Translations under genes and position numbers: made by a program
Shown here: in pieces, positions 20,373-28,101 of the stretch
How the letters are laid out: each line of letters begins with the position of its first letter
Position numbering within the stretch: position 1 is the first letter of the stretch
DNA from: Janthinobacterium sp. TB1-E2
GTDB taxonomy: Bacteria; Pseudomonadota; Gammaproteobacteria; Burkholderiales; Burkholderiaceae_D
Length of the DNA: 64,000 bases
Reading direction: 5' to 3'
Assembly (NCBI RefSeq): GCF_036885605.1
Contig: NZ_CP142523.1
Location: 3,968,001-4,032,000, forward strand
Notes under the pieces: generated by a model
The model's input: only the letters and a program-made list of their open reading frames with translations
The model's database searches: none
What the model was told of the DNA's origin: nothing

Positions 20373-21806
20373 TTAGAACTTGTAGTTGTAAGCGAGACCG
20401 ATCAACTGCATGCGGGTCTTGAACAGGCCCTTGGTGGTTTCACCGTTGCCGGTGCAGCCAGGGGTCACCGGCGAGCAGTCATTCTTGTAGTTGACGTTGG
20501 CATCCTTGAAGTCGATGAAGCTGTAAGCCAGGTCGAGCGAGGAATTGGCGTTCAGCTTCCAGTTCGCGCCGATCGAGTACTGCATGCGGTCGCTGTCCGG
20601 CAGCGCTGGATGACGCAGCTCGGCGCTGCGCACTGGCGCCTGGTCGTGGGCGATACCGGCGCGCAGCAGCAGGTTTTCGCTGTACTTGTAGTTGGTGCCC
20701 AGCGAGACGCGGTAGGTGTTCTTCCACTGCTGGCGGATGCGCTCGGCGCCTTCGGCCGTCGGCGGGAACTGGATGTCCAGGTTCTGCAGGCGCGAAGTGC
20801 GGGTCCAGGTGACGTCGCCCATCAAGGCCCAACGGTCATCCATCTGATGGAAGGCGTTGATCGACAGGGTTTCCGGCGTGCGCACTTCCACCAGCGCCTT
20901 GGAATTGACCTTGTTCGATGCCTTGGCGATGAAGGTATTGACGGCGGCGTTGTCCGACACTTGCGAGAAGTCCCAGATCGTGTCGCCTTTCAGCTTGTGC
21001 GAAATCGACGAACGGTAGGAAATACCGAAACGCGTGCCTTCATTCATCTGGTACAAATAACCGAGGTTGAAGCCGAAGCCCCAGTCGTCGCCATCCATCG
21101 ATGCATGGCCGTCCTTGGCGCCCTTCAGCGCGGCGCCGGCTGCCTGCGCGGCGGCCAGGCCCTGCGTCTTGGCGATATTGGCCAAGAAGGCTTGCGACGC
21201 GGCTGGCGCGTGCTGGGCCAGGAAGGCCACGGAACCCGGCACGTCGACCGCCTGGCCCAGTTCCGCCTTCATGTGTTCAGCGGTGACGCCGAAACCGAAG
21301 GAATGGTGTTCATTGACCTTGAAGGAAACGGAAGGATTGAGGGCGATCGCTTCGAGCTTGATGTTGGTGATCGCATAGCGGCCGCTCCAGTCATTGCCGT
21401 AATCGAGCTTGGCGCCGTACGGCACGAACAGGCCCATGCCGACGGTCCATTGATCATTGAGCTTCTTGCTCGCATACAGGGCTGGCGCGAAGACGGCGTC
21501 CGGCGCATAGTCCTTGGTCGTGCCGCCCGGATTGCGGCCGGTGAAAGTCTTCGAACCCGTGTCCTGGTAGGTCGAATGCGGTACCACCAGGGTGCCGCCG
21601 CCCAGGAATTGCGTGCCTTCCAGGCGCGACATGCCGGCCGGGTTGTAGAAAATGGTCGATGCGTCGGCCGCTTCCGCGCCGCTGGCATCAGCCGAGCCTT
21701 GCGCGGAAACGCTTTGCGAGCCAAAACGGTAGCCCGATGCTTGTGCGGTGGAGGAGATGCCGGCGAACGCGGCAACGATCAGGAGGGGCAGATATTTATG
21801 TTTCAA
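20373..21806 (-). CDS. FadL/OmpP1/TodX-type outer-membrane transport protein
   Basis: A 477-residue outer-membrane beta-barrel of the FadL family. These porins carry long-chain fatty acids or other hydrophobic molecules through lateral openings. The signal peptide ends near STAQA-S, and the mature protein begins SGYRFGSQSVSAQGSA, the usual hatch-domain start. NPAGMSRLEGTQ is the conserved FadL segment, and the chain ends with an aromatic residue (AYNYKF), as barrels need. The start codon is TTG at 21806, chosen because it gives the complete signal peptide and has AAAGAGAGA before it. Its upstream region holds a sharp palindrome that could be a TetR-type operator. Confidence 0.9.
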   Translation of the reverse strand: MKHKYLPLLIVAAFAGISSTAQASGYRFGSQSVSAQGSADASGAEAADASTIFYNPAGMSRLEGTQFLGGGTLVVPHSTYQDTGSKTFTGRNPGGTTKDYAPDAVFAPALYASKKLNDQWTVGMGLFVPYGAKLDYGNDWSGRYAITNIKLEAIALNPSVSFKVNEHHSFGFGVTAEHMKAELGQAVDVPGSVAFLAQHAPAASQAFLANIAKTQGLAAAQAAGAALKGAKDGHASMDGDDWGFGFNLGYLYQMNEGTRFGISYRSSISHKLKGDTIWDFSQVSDNAAVNTFIAKASNKVNSKALVEVRTPETLSINAFHQMDDRWALMGDVTWTRTSRLQNLDIQFPPTAEGAERIRQQWKNTYRVSLGTNYKYSENLLLRAGIAHDQAPVRSAELRHPALPDSDRMQYSIGANWKLNANSSLDLAYSFIDFKDANVNYKNDCSPVTPGCTGNGETTKGLFKTRMQLIGLAYNYKF

Positions 21807-21941
21807 GTTAGTCTCTCTTTATTATATGAAGGTCTTCGGCACACTGTCGCGGGCATCTCAAGCCGCCCCGTCTTGCACTTTTCTTGCCGCCGTGAACTCC
21901 AATTCACTGACGGCATGAGCGAAGCATATAATATTTTTTAG

Positions 21942-21966
21942 AAAAAAGCGAACGTTCGCTCTTTTT
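21942..21966. promoter_or_regulatory. Palindrome upstream of fadL-like gene (operator or terminator)
   Basis: A perfect 14-base palindrome, AGCGAACGTTCGCT at 21947-21960, is framed by A and T runs. It lies about 140 bases before the fadL-like start and 44 bases after the stop of the upstream GGDEF-EAL gene, both on the minus strand. It fits the symmetric sites bound by TetR-family regulators. It could also act as a short hairpin plus T run terminating the GGDEF-EAL transcript. The sequence cannot decide between these. Confidence 0.5.
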
Positions 21967-22003
21967 ATGAAACAGCGTTGTTTTCCACACCCATCACGCC
22001 GTT

Positions 22004-24766
22004 CTACAGGGCCAGCGCCGGGGCTGGAAGCGGTATCAGAAAGCGCTGATGCATCAGCGCCAGCATCTGTTCGGCGGGTACGGGGCGCGAGATGAAATAG
22101 CCCTGCACTTCGTTGCATTGCAGCGTGCGCAGGATGTCGAGCTGCTCGCGCGTCTCCACCCCTTCGGCCACCACGCTCATGCCCAGCGCATGCGCCATCG
22201 ACAGGATGGCGCGCACGAAGACTTCGCCCTGCTCCGAGCGGCCCAGCTCCATGGTGAAGGCGCGGTCGATCTTCAAGCCATCCATGGCAAACTTCTGCAG
22301 CTGCGACAGCGACGAGTATCCGGTGCCGAAATCGTCGACCAGCAGGCGCACGCCCAGCGCGCGGATGGCCGACAGCTGCTCCACGGCGCGGTTCTGTTCA
22401 TCCATCATGGCCGATTCCGTGATTTCCACCTCGATCAGGCGCGCATCGATGCGGTGGCGCGCCAGCGCGGACGCCAGCACCTGGTGCACGTCGCCACGGC
22501 CGAACTGGCGCGCCGAGACGTTGATCGACACGGGCACCAGTTCCAGCCCGCTCGCCTGCCAGCGCGCCATCTGCAGGCACACCTTCTCGATGACGACTTC
22601 GCCCAGCTGCGAAATCAGGCCGCTGCTCTCGGCCACGGGGATGAATTCCAGCGGCGGCACCATGCCGTGCTGCGGATGGTGCCAGCGCACGAGCGCCTCC
22701 ATGCTGCACAGCTGCCCGCTCATGGCGTCGACCCGCGGCTGGTAGACGACGAGGAACTGGTCCAGCTCCAGCGCCGCCACCAGGCTTTGCTCGAGTTCGC
22801 GGCGGCTGCGGATGGTTTCGAACAGTTCGGGCTGGAAGAAGCGGTGATGGCCCTTGCCCGCCACTTTGACGGCATACATGGCGATGTCGGCGTTCTTCAG
22901 CAGCACGTCCGTTTCGGCGCCATCGCGCGGATACAGGCTGATGCCGATCGAGGCGCCCATCTTGTGGCGCTCGCTGCCCAGGTAGAACGGCTCGTCGAAG
23001 GCGATGGCGATGCGCTGCGCCACCTGCTCGGCGCGGCTGTCGTCTTCCACGGGGTCGAGCACGACGACGAATTCGTCGCCGCCCAGGCGCACCACGTGGT
23101 CGCCCGGCCGCAGCACGGCCTTCAGGCGCAAGGAGGCGGCGCGCAGCACTTTATCTCCCTCGGCGTGGCCCTGCGTATCGTTGATATCCTTGAAGCCGTC
23201 GAGGTCGATGAACAGCAGCGCCAGCATGCGCCGCGCGATGGCGGCCCGGCCCAGGGCGCCGGGCAGGAATTGCTGCAGCCAGTAGCGGTTGGGCAAGCCC
23301 GTCAAGCCATCCTCGTTGGCCAGGCGGCGCAAGTCGTGCTCGTGCTCCTTGGCCGTGCTGATGTCTTGCAGGGTGACGGCCAGGCGGTCGCCGCTGCGCA
23401 CCACGCGCCGGCGTATCCAGCGCAGCTTGAAGGGGTTGCCTTCCGGCAGCTCGATCTCTTCCTCGGAAAAACCGGAAACCATGGCGGCCCGGTAATTATG
23501 GATCAGGTCGCGGAAATACGGCTCATGGGCGCGCGACTGCAGGCGCATGCCCAGCAATTGTTCGCGCCGCACGCCAAAATAGCCGGCGCCCGGCTCGTTG
23601 CAGTCGACCATCTCGAAATCGAGGATGCTGCCGTCCGCGCCGCGCAGGGCGGCAATAATATAAAAGCCGTCGCTCGTGCCTTCGGTAGCCATGCGGTAGG
23701 CATTGCGCACGCCTTCGGACTGATGGTGGCGCCACGCCAGGCGCAGCGACAGCATGGTGGCGATGGCGGTAAAGGCCAGCAGCAGCATGGTGACGGCCAG
23801 GGCGATACCGATATATATCGTGCGCGTTTCCTCGTAGGGGTGCAGCATTTCACCGTCCGACAATCCGACCACGGCCGTGAACGGATAGGCTTTCAGCGCC
23901 TGCCATCCTACGTAGCGGCTTTGCTTGTCGGAAAAAGCGATCCTGCCGCCCGAATGCAGGGCGCCGCTCTCCGTTTCCAGGAAGCTGGTGTCGAGAAACG
24001 GCGTGCCCTGGGCGCTTTGGGCCGGCAGCACGCGCGAGCCGAGACGTGTGCTGAACAGCTCGCCCTCCTCGCCCACCATGGCCGACATGCCGAACTTGCC
24101 GAAACTGACGCTGTTATAGAATTCGGAAAAATAGCCGGAATGAATCGAGATCAGCAGCACGCCGTCGAAATTGCCATCCTCGTCTTCCAGCCGGCGCGTG
24201 AAATGCACGAGGCTTTCGTCGGCGCCGGGCACCGTAGCCTGATCGTTCACATTGGCGGCATTGGCCCGCCCCAGCGCGATGCGCAGGGCGCTGGAATTGC
24301 TGCGCCAGTGGCGCAGCAGGAAATCGCTGCGCTCGTTGACCCGCAGGCGCTGCAGCGGCGCCGTGGCCGTCACGGGATGCCCCTTGCGGTCGAGGATGGC
24401 GACGATGGCAAATTGCGGCAAGGCATACATGCCCTGCGTCTTCAATTGGTCGAGCCGCAGCTGGCCGCGCGAATTTTCCCATTCATACTTGAGCTGCAAG
24501 GTCAGCTGGTCCATCTGCTCCAGGGTGCGCAGCAGATACTGGCCATACGCTTTCGACAGCGACGACACGCTGTCGAGCGCCTGCTGCTGCGCCACCTTCT
24601 TTTCCGCTTCCAGCTGCAGCAAGGTGGCCGTCCACAGCACCGCGCACAGGACCAGTCCCAGCAGGGGCCAGGCGAGGATCAGGCGCAAGTTGGCCTTGAG
24701 AAAATCGCCCCTGCTCATCTCCACCATGGCGCCGTTATTATTGTTTACAAATTGTCGCAAGAACAT
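22004..24766 (-). CDS. Sensor GGDEF-EAL protein (cyclic di-GMP turnover)
   Basis: A large inner-membrane signalling protein of about 920 residues from the ATG at 24766; a TTG at 24811 and an ATG at 24727 are alternatives and none has a good ribosome site. One transmembrane helix near the N-terminus and a second near residue 305-330 enclose a periplasmic sensor domain of the Cache type. A PAS-like region follows, then GGDEF with intact RLGGDEFVVV, then EAL with SMEALVRWHHP and DDFGTGYSSL. Both the cyclase and phosphodiesterase signatures look complete, so it may make or degrade c-di-GMP, or do only one. It is probably monocistronic and divergent from thyA. Confidence 0.9.
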   Translation of the reverse strand: MFLRQFVNNNNGAMVEMSRGDFLKANLRLILAWPLLGLVLCAVLWTATLLQLEAEKKVAQQQALDSVSSLSKAYGQYLLRTLEQMDQLTLQLKYEWENSRGQLRLDQLKTQGMYALPQFAIVAILDRKGHPVTATAPLQRLRVNERSDFLLRHWRSNSSALRIALGRANAANVNDQATVPGADESLVHFTRRLEDEDGNFDGVLLISIHSGYFSEFYNSVSFGKFGMSAMVGEEGELFSTRLGSRVLPAQSAQGTPFLDTSFLETESGALHSGGRIAFSDKQSRYVGWQALKAYPFTAVVGLSDGEMLHPYEETRTIYIGIALAVTMLLLAFTAIATMLSLRLAWRHHQSEGVRNAYRMATEGTSDGFYIIAALRGADGSILDFEMVDCNEPGAGYFGVRREQLLGMRLQSRAHEPYFRDLIHNYRAAMVSGFSEEEIELPEGNPFKLRWIRRRVVRSGDRLAVTLQDISTAKEHEHDLRRLANEDGLTGLPNRYWLQQFLPGALGRAAIARRMLALLFIDLDGFKDINDTQGHAEGDKVLRAASLRLKAVLRPGDHVVRLGGDEFVVVLDPVEDDSRAEQVAQRIAIAFDEPFYLGSERHKMGASIGISLYPRDGAETDVLLKNADIAMYAVKVAGKGHHRFFQPELFETIRSRRELEQSLVAALELDQFLVVYQPRVDAMSGQLCSMEALVRWHHPQHGMVPPLEFIPVAESSGLISQLGEVVIEKVCLQMARWQASGLELVPVSINVSARQFGRGDVHQVLASALARHRIDARLIEVEITESAMMDEQNRAVEQLSAIRALGVRLLVDDFGTGYSSLSQLQKFAMDGLKIDRAFTMELGRSEQGEVFVRAILSMAHALGMSVVAEGVETREQLDILRTLQCNEVQGYFISRPVPAEQMLALMHQRFLIPLPAPALAL

Positions 24767-24891
24767 GGTGCAGCGTCTGCCGTTTCTGTGTATTTCTTTA
24801 AGGACACACAAATTACCACAGAGTCATGTTTGCAGGTAAGACAGCAGCGTAATTATGTACGTGACCCGCAGCCCGCCTGTCGCGCCTGCGT

Positions 24892-24897
24892 TACAAT
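24892..24897 (+). promoter_or_regulatory. Possible -10 element of thyA
   Basis: TACAAT lies 27 bases before the thyA start codon, in a position that would give a 5' leader of about 20 bases. No convincing -35 hexamer is seen 17 bases upstream, so this is a weak call. Confidence 0.3.
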
Positions 24898-24923
24898 CAC
24901 CATCCTTACCGTTGGAGAAATAC

Positions 24924-25898
24924 ATGCAGCAATACCAAGATTTGATCAAGACCGTGCTCGAAACGGGCAGCTGGCAAGACAACCGCACGGGCATCCGCAC
25001 CCTGAGCGTGCCGGGCGCCATGATGCGTTTCGACTTGGCCAACGGCAACTTCCCTGCCGTGACGACCAAGAAACTGGCTTTCAAATCCGTGATCGGCGAA
25101 TTGTGCGCCTTCCTGCGCGCTTCGCGCAACGCGGCCGAGTTCCGCGCGCTGGGCTGCAAGGTCTGGGACCAGAACGCCAATGAAAACGCGCAGTGGCTGG
25201 CCAACCCCTACCGCGAAGGCGAGGATGACCTCGGCCCCGTGTACGGCGTGCAATGGCGCCAGTGGCCTGCGTATAAACTGCTGGATGCGGCGCAGCCCGC
25301 GCAAATCGCCGACGCGCAAGCGAACGGTTTTACGCTCGTTGCTCCCATCGTCGAAGATGGCGTGCAAAAAGTGCTGCTGTACAAGGCCGTCGACCAGTTG
25401 CGCGAATGCCTGGACACCATCATGACGAACCCGGGCAGCCGGCGCATCCTGTTCCACGGCTGGAACCCGGCCGTGCTCGATGCCGTCGCCCTGCCCGCCT
25501 GCCATTTGCTGTACCAGTTCATCCCGAACGCCAGCACGCGCGAAATCTCGCTGTGCTTATATGTGCGCAGCAACGACATCGGCCTGGGCACGCCGTTCAA
25601 CATCGCCGAAGGCGCAGCCCTGCTGCATCTGGTGGCGCGCCTGACGGGCTACACGCCGCGCTGGTTCACCTACTTCATCGGCGACGCGCACATCTATGAA
25701 AACCACCTCGACATGGTGGAAGAGCAATTGAAGCGCACGCCGTTCCCGGCGCCCAAGTTTGTCATTTCCGAGCGCGTACCCGATTACGCCAAGACGGGCA
25801 AGTACGAGCCGGAATGGCTGGAAAAGATCGAACCGTCCGACTTCTCGCTGGAAGGCTATGAACACCACGCGCCCATCAAGGCCGCGATGGCCGTCTGA
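24924..25898 (+). CDS. thyA: Thymidylate synthase
   Basis: A 324-residue thymidylate synthase that converts dUMP to dTMP with methylene-tetrahydrofolate. The frame is open upstream, but the ATG at 24924 has GGAGA 5 bases before it and gives the family N-terminus [15 protein letters not shown]. Visible are the dUMP-phosphate Arg in NRTGIRTLS, the catalytic Cys in [11 protein letters not shown], the [14 protein letters not shown] segment and the final [14 protein letters not shown]. It is longer than the 264-residue E. coli enzyme through an insertion near residues 90-145, as in the longer type of ThyA. The catalytic motif reads PAC rather than the usual PPC. dihydrofolate reductase, its metabolic partner, lies 9 kb away. 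Confidence 0.96.
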   Translation: MQQYQDLIKTVLETGSWQDNRTGIRTLSVPGAMMRFDLANGNFPAVTTKKLAFKSVIGELCAFLRASRNAAEFRALGCKVWDQNANENAQWLANPYREGEDDLGPVYGVQWRQWPAYKLLDAAQPAQIADAQANGFTLVAPIVEDGVQKVLLYKAVDQLRECLDTIMTNPGSRRILFHGWNPAVLDAVALPACHLLYQFIPNASTREISLCLYVRSNDIGLGTPFNIAEGAALLHLVARLTGYTPRWFTYFIGDAHIYENHLDMVEEQLKRTPFPAPKFVISERVPDYAKTGKYEPEWLEKIEPSDFSLEGYEHHAPIKAAMAV

Positions 25899-25930
25899 GC
25901 CGGGTAGCGTAACGCGCGGATCAGTTCATA

Positions 25931-26923
25931 TTATTGAACCGCGCTTTTCAACTCACTCGCCTTCTTTGCGCCGGCCTTCAAAAGTTCCTGAACAATAGCC
26001 TGGTCCTTTTTATCGATGGCTTCGTCCAGGGCGGTTGTATGCCAGTTCCCGTCAACGTAATTGGGGTCGACTTTTTGGGCAACTAAAAACTTGACGTGAT
26101 CGAGGTTCCCGAAGCGGGTCGAATACCAGAGCACATATCCGGTATTGCTGCCCCTGAAGTCGGCGTCGTGGCGTACCAGGAGATCAAAGACTTTCCTGGT
26201 ACTCGGATTATTGATATCCTTGAACGCATTTGAAAAATTCTCAATCGAGAAAAACGCATGCCTGGACTGTTTCAGGGAGAATTCAAAAGATTCTGCCCTG
26301 GAAAACAGCCATTCCAGCACCTTCAGACGTTGTTCCGGTGACAGCGTTTCGCTGTAAACAGCCGCGTACACCACGTCAGTCCAGTCCTGCTCGTGACCGG
26401 CCTCCACGACAGGAAAACCTTTTATCTCCAGTGCTTCAAGCAGATCGATCCTGCCTGCCTTGGCCAAGTCTGCCATCAGGTCACGCACATAGCGCCACGT
26501 TTTTTCCCGGTCCGGGATCTGATCGAAATAGCTGAAAAACTCGGCAGGCGTCCCTGAACTGATCGCTTTGAAAGTTTTGGTGGTCGCACTGGAATTGTAT
26601 CGATAATCGGACAGCTGTCTTTTGGCGATGGATCTGATTTCATGCGATGACAATAAAAGCGCACTTGCAGCCAGCATGCCCAATGCGATCCTGGTGCCAT
26701 TCTTATTATTCCTGTATAGAAAAATCGCCAGAATGAAAGTATGGACATGCAGTATGCATGCGATAACGAAGATGAAAAAGGCAATTAACGCATCGCCATT
26801 GGGCCCACTGCCATCACTGGCCATGGGGAAGGTCTTGCGCATCAAGAACAAATAGACGATAGCCAGCAGACAGCATAAAAATGCACTGGTCTTGAAATAC
26901 AATTTCATCATTTGATCGAACAT
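25931..26923 (-). CDS. Membrane protein with C-terminal ankyrin-like repeats
   Basis: A 330-residue protein. Three hydrophobic segments at about residues 10-28, 45-72 and 80-95 form an N-terminal membrane part. The C-terminal 100 residues resemble two to three ankyrin repeats (GYVLWYSTRFGNLDHVKFLVAQKVDPN and TALDEAIDKKDQAIVQELLKAGAK are separated parts of these). The middle, residues 105-230, is helical and unrecognised. Codon use is visibly more AT-rich than in neighbouring housekeeping genes, consistent with lateral gain. Ankyrin proteins of this form are often immunity or accessory genes of toxin systems, but no toxin is visible here. It converges on thyA with a 32-base gap. Confidence 0.65.
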   Translation of the reverse strand: MFDQMMKLYFKTSAFLCCLLAIVYLFLMRKTFPMASDGSGPNGDALIAFFIFVIACILHVHTFILAIFLYRNNKNGTRIALGMLAASALLLSSHEIRSIAKRQLSDYRYNSSATTKTFKAISSGTPAEFFSYFDQIPDREKTWRYVRDLMADLAKAGRIDLLEALEIKGFPVVEAGHEQDWTDVVYAAVYSETLSPEQRLKVLEWLFSRAESFEFSLKQSRHAFFSIENFSNAFKDINNPSTRKVFDLLVRHDADFRGSNTGYVLWYSTRFGNLDHVKFLVAQKVDPNYVDGNWHTTALDEAIDKKDQAIVQELLKAGAKKASELKSAVQ

Positions 26924-27060
26924 GCCATCATGGAAGCAGGCAACATATTACAATAAAAATATTATTTGACCTGTCCGGCATTGTCCAGAATTTCTACTGG
27001 CGGCCGTCAGGGACAGTATCCATTCAACCGAAGTCAGCAGACAAATTAATCAGGAAGACG

Positions 27061-28101
27061 ATGGCGATCACACCACTGGCAGCACTGCACCGCAAACTGT
27101 TCGACGAAACCGACGGCGTCAAGTTCGCCACGCTCAAGGATAGGCTGATCAAGAAACACGGCGAGACCGACCGGCTGGCCGTGCTTGACATATTGAGCGC
27201 TTACGCGCGCGACGGCCAGCTGCTGCACTGGCGCACCTCATTGGTACACACCATGGCGGACCTGATACAAGCGCAGGAATTGCAGGAATTTTTCAGCTGG
27301 GCCGTGACCATGCCGCAACTGGCCTACTGGGGCATCGACGGCTTGCTGAAAAGCCAGGGCAAGGATGCTTACGAGACCGTGGTGGCGCTGGCTCTCTCGG
27401 ACTCGCAACCGCTACAAGTCAGGGCCAAGGCCGTGAAAAGCCTGGCCGTGCTGAGCCGCCAGCCATTTGACGCCGGCTTGTCGGCCGTTCCCGACTACTG
27501 GAAAGCCGAGAGCCTGCCCCTCGACGATGTGCTGGCCTGGCAGCGCGATGGCTATCCGGACGGTGCGGGGTTTGCGCCACCGGCCACGCATGCGTCTTTG
27601 GAAGACCCTCGCTCCCCACTGGAAAAAGCGGCAGCGAAACTGGAAAAAAAACTGGCGGCCGAACGCAAGAAGGACCAGGACCTGGCGCGCCCATCGAACT
27701 GGCTGGTCATTGCGGATAATGCCGACCTGGCCGCCATCGACCAGCGCTGGGCTTTGCCGGAACAGTACCGGCGCTTCCTGGCCCGCTACTCTCCGCTGCG
27801 CGTGTATATCGACAGCAAGCGCTACTTCCAGGGCTTGAACCTGTACGGCGCGGCAGAGCTGCTCAAGGCACAGCACGGCTACTCGTACAATCCGGTTGAC
27901 CAGGAAGTCATCGCCGGTTGGCCGGCCCACTACGTGGTGATTGCCGATGCGGGCGCCGATCCGTATTGCCTGGATCTATCTGCCATTGAAAATGGCGACG
28001 CGCCCGTCTACACGGCCGAGCACGGCGCAGGCGCATGGCATTTTGAACGCCACGCGGACAGCTTTGTCGACTTCCTCAAGGAAATCGCCAAAGCTGCTTA
28101 G
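27061..28101 (+). CDS. SUKH (SMI1/KNR4-like) domain protein
   Basis: A 346-residue soluble protein. The C-terminal 140 residues match the SUKH fold used by many immunity proteins: LPEQYRRFLARYSPLRVYI begins it, with LNLYGAAELLKAQ and YVVIADAGADPYCLDLS following, and HFERHADSFVDFLKEIAKA closes the chain. The N-terminal 170 residues look like a helical HEAT-like array and are unassigned. AGGAAG lies 5-10 bases before the ATG at 27061. The stop overlaps the stop of the convergent TonB receptor gene by four bases. No cognate toxin is present, so an orphan immunity role is only a suggestion. Confidence 0.65.
   Translation: MAITPLAALHRKLFDETDGVKFATLKDRLIKKHGETDRLAVLDILSAYARDGQLLHWRTSLVHTMADLIQAQELQEFFSWAVTMPQLAYWGIDGLLKSQGKDAYETVVALALSDSQPLQVRAKAVKSLAVLSRQPFDAGLSAVPDYWKAESLPLDDVLAWQRDGYPDGAGFAPPATHASLEDPRSPLEKAAAKLEKKLAAERKKDQDLARPSNWLVIADNADLAAIDQRWALPEQYRRFLARYSPLRVYIDSKRYFQGLNLYGAAELLKAQHGYSYNPVDQEVIAGWPAHYVVIADAGADPYCLDLSAIENGDAPVYTAEHGAGAWHFERHADSFVDFLKEIAKAA

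Noticed and set aside
22049-25183. A very long plus-strand open frame (over 1000 codons) opposite the GGDEF-EAL gene
   Set aside because: It is a mirror of a clear minus-strand gene in high-G+C DNA, has no recognisable domain, and runs into thyA.
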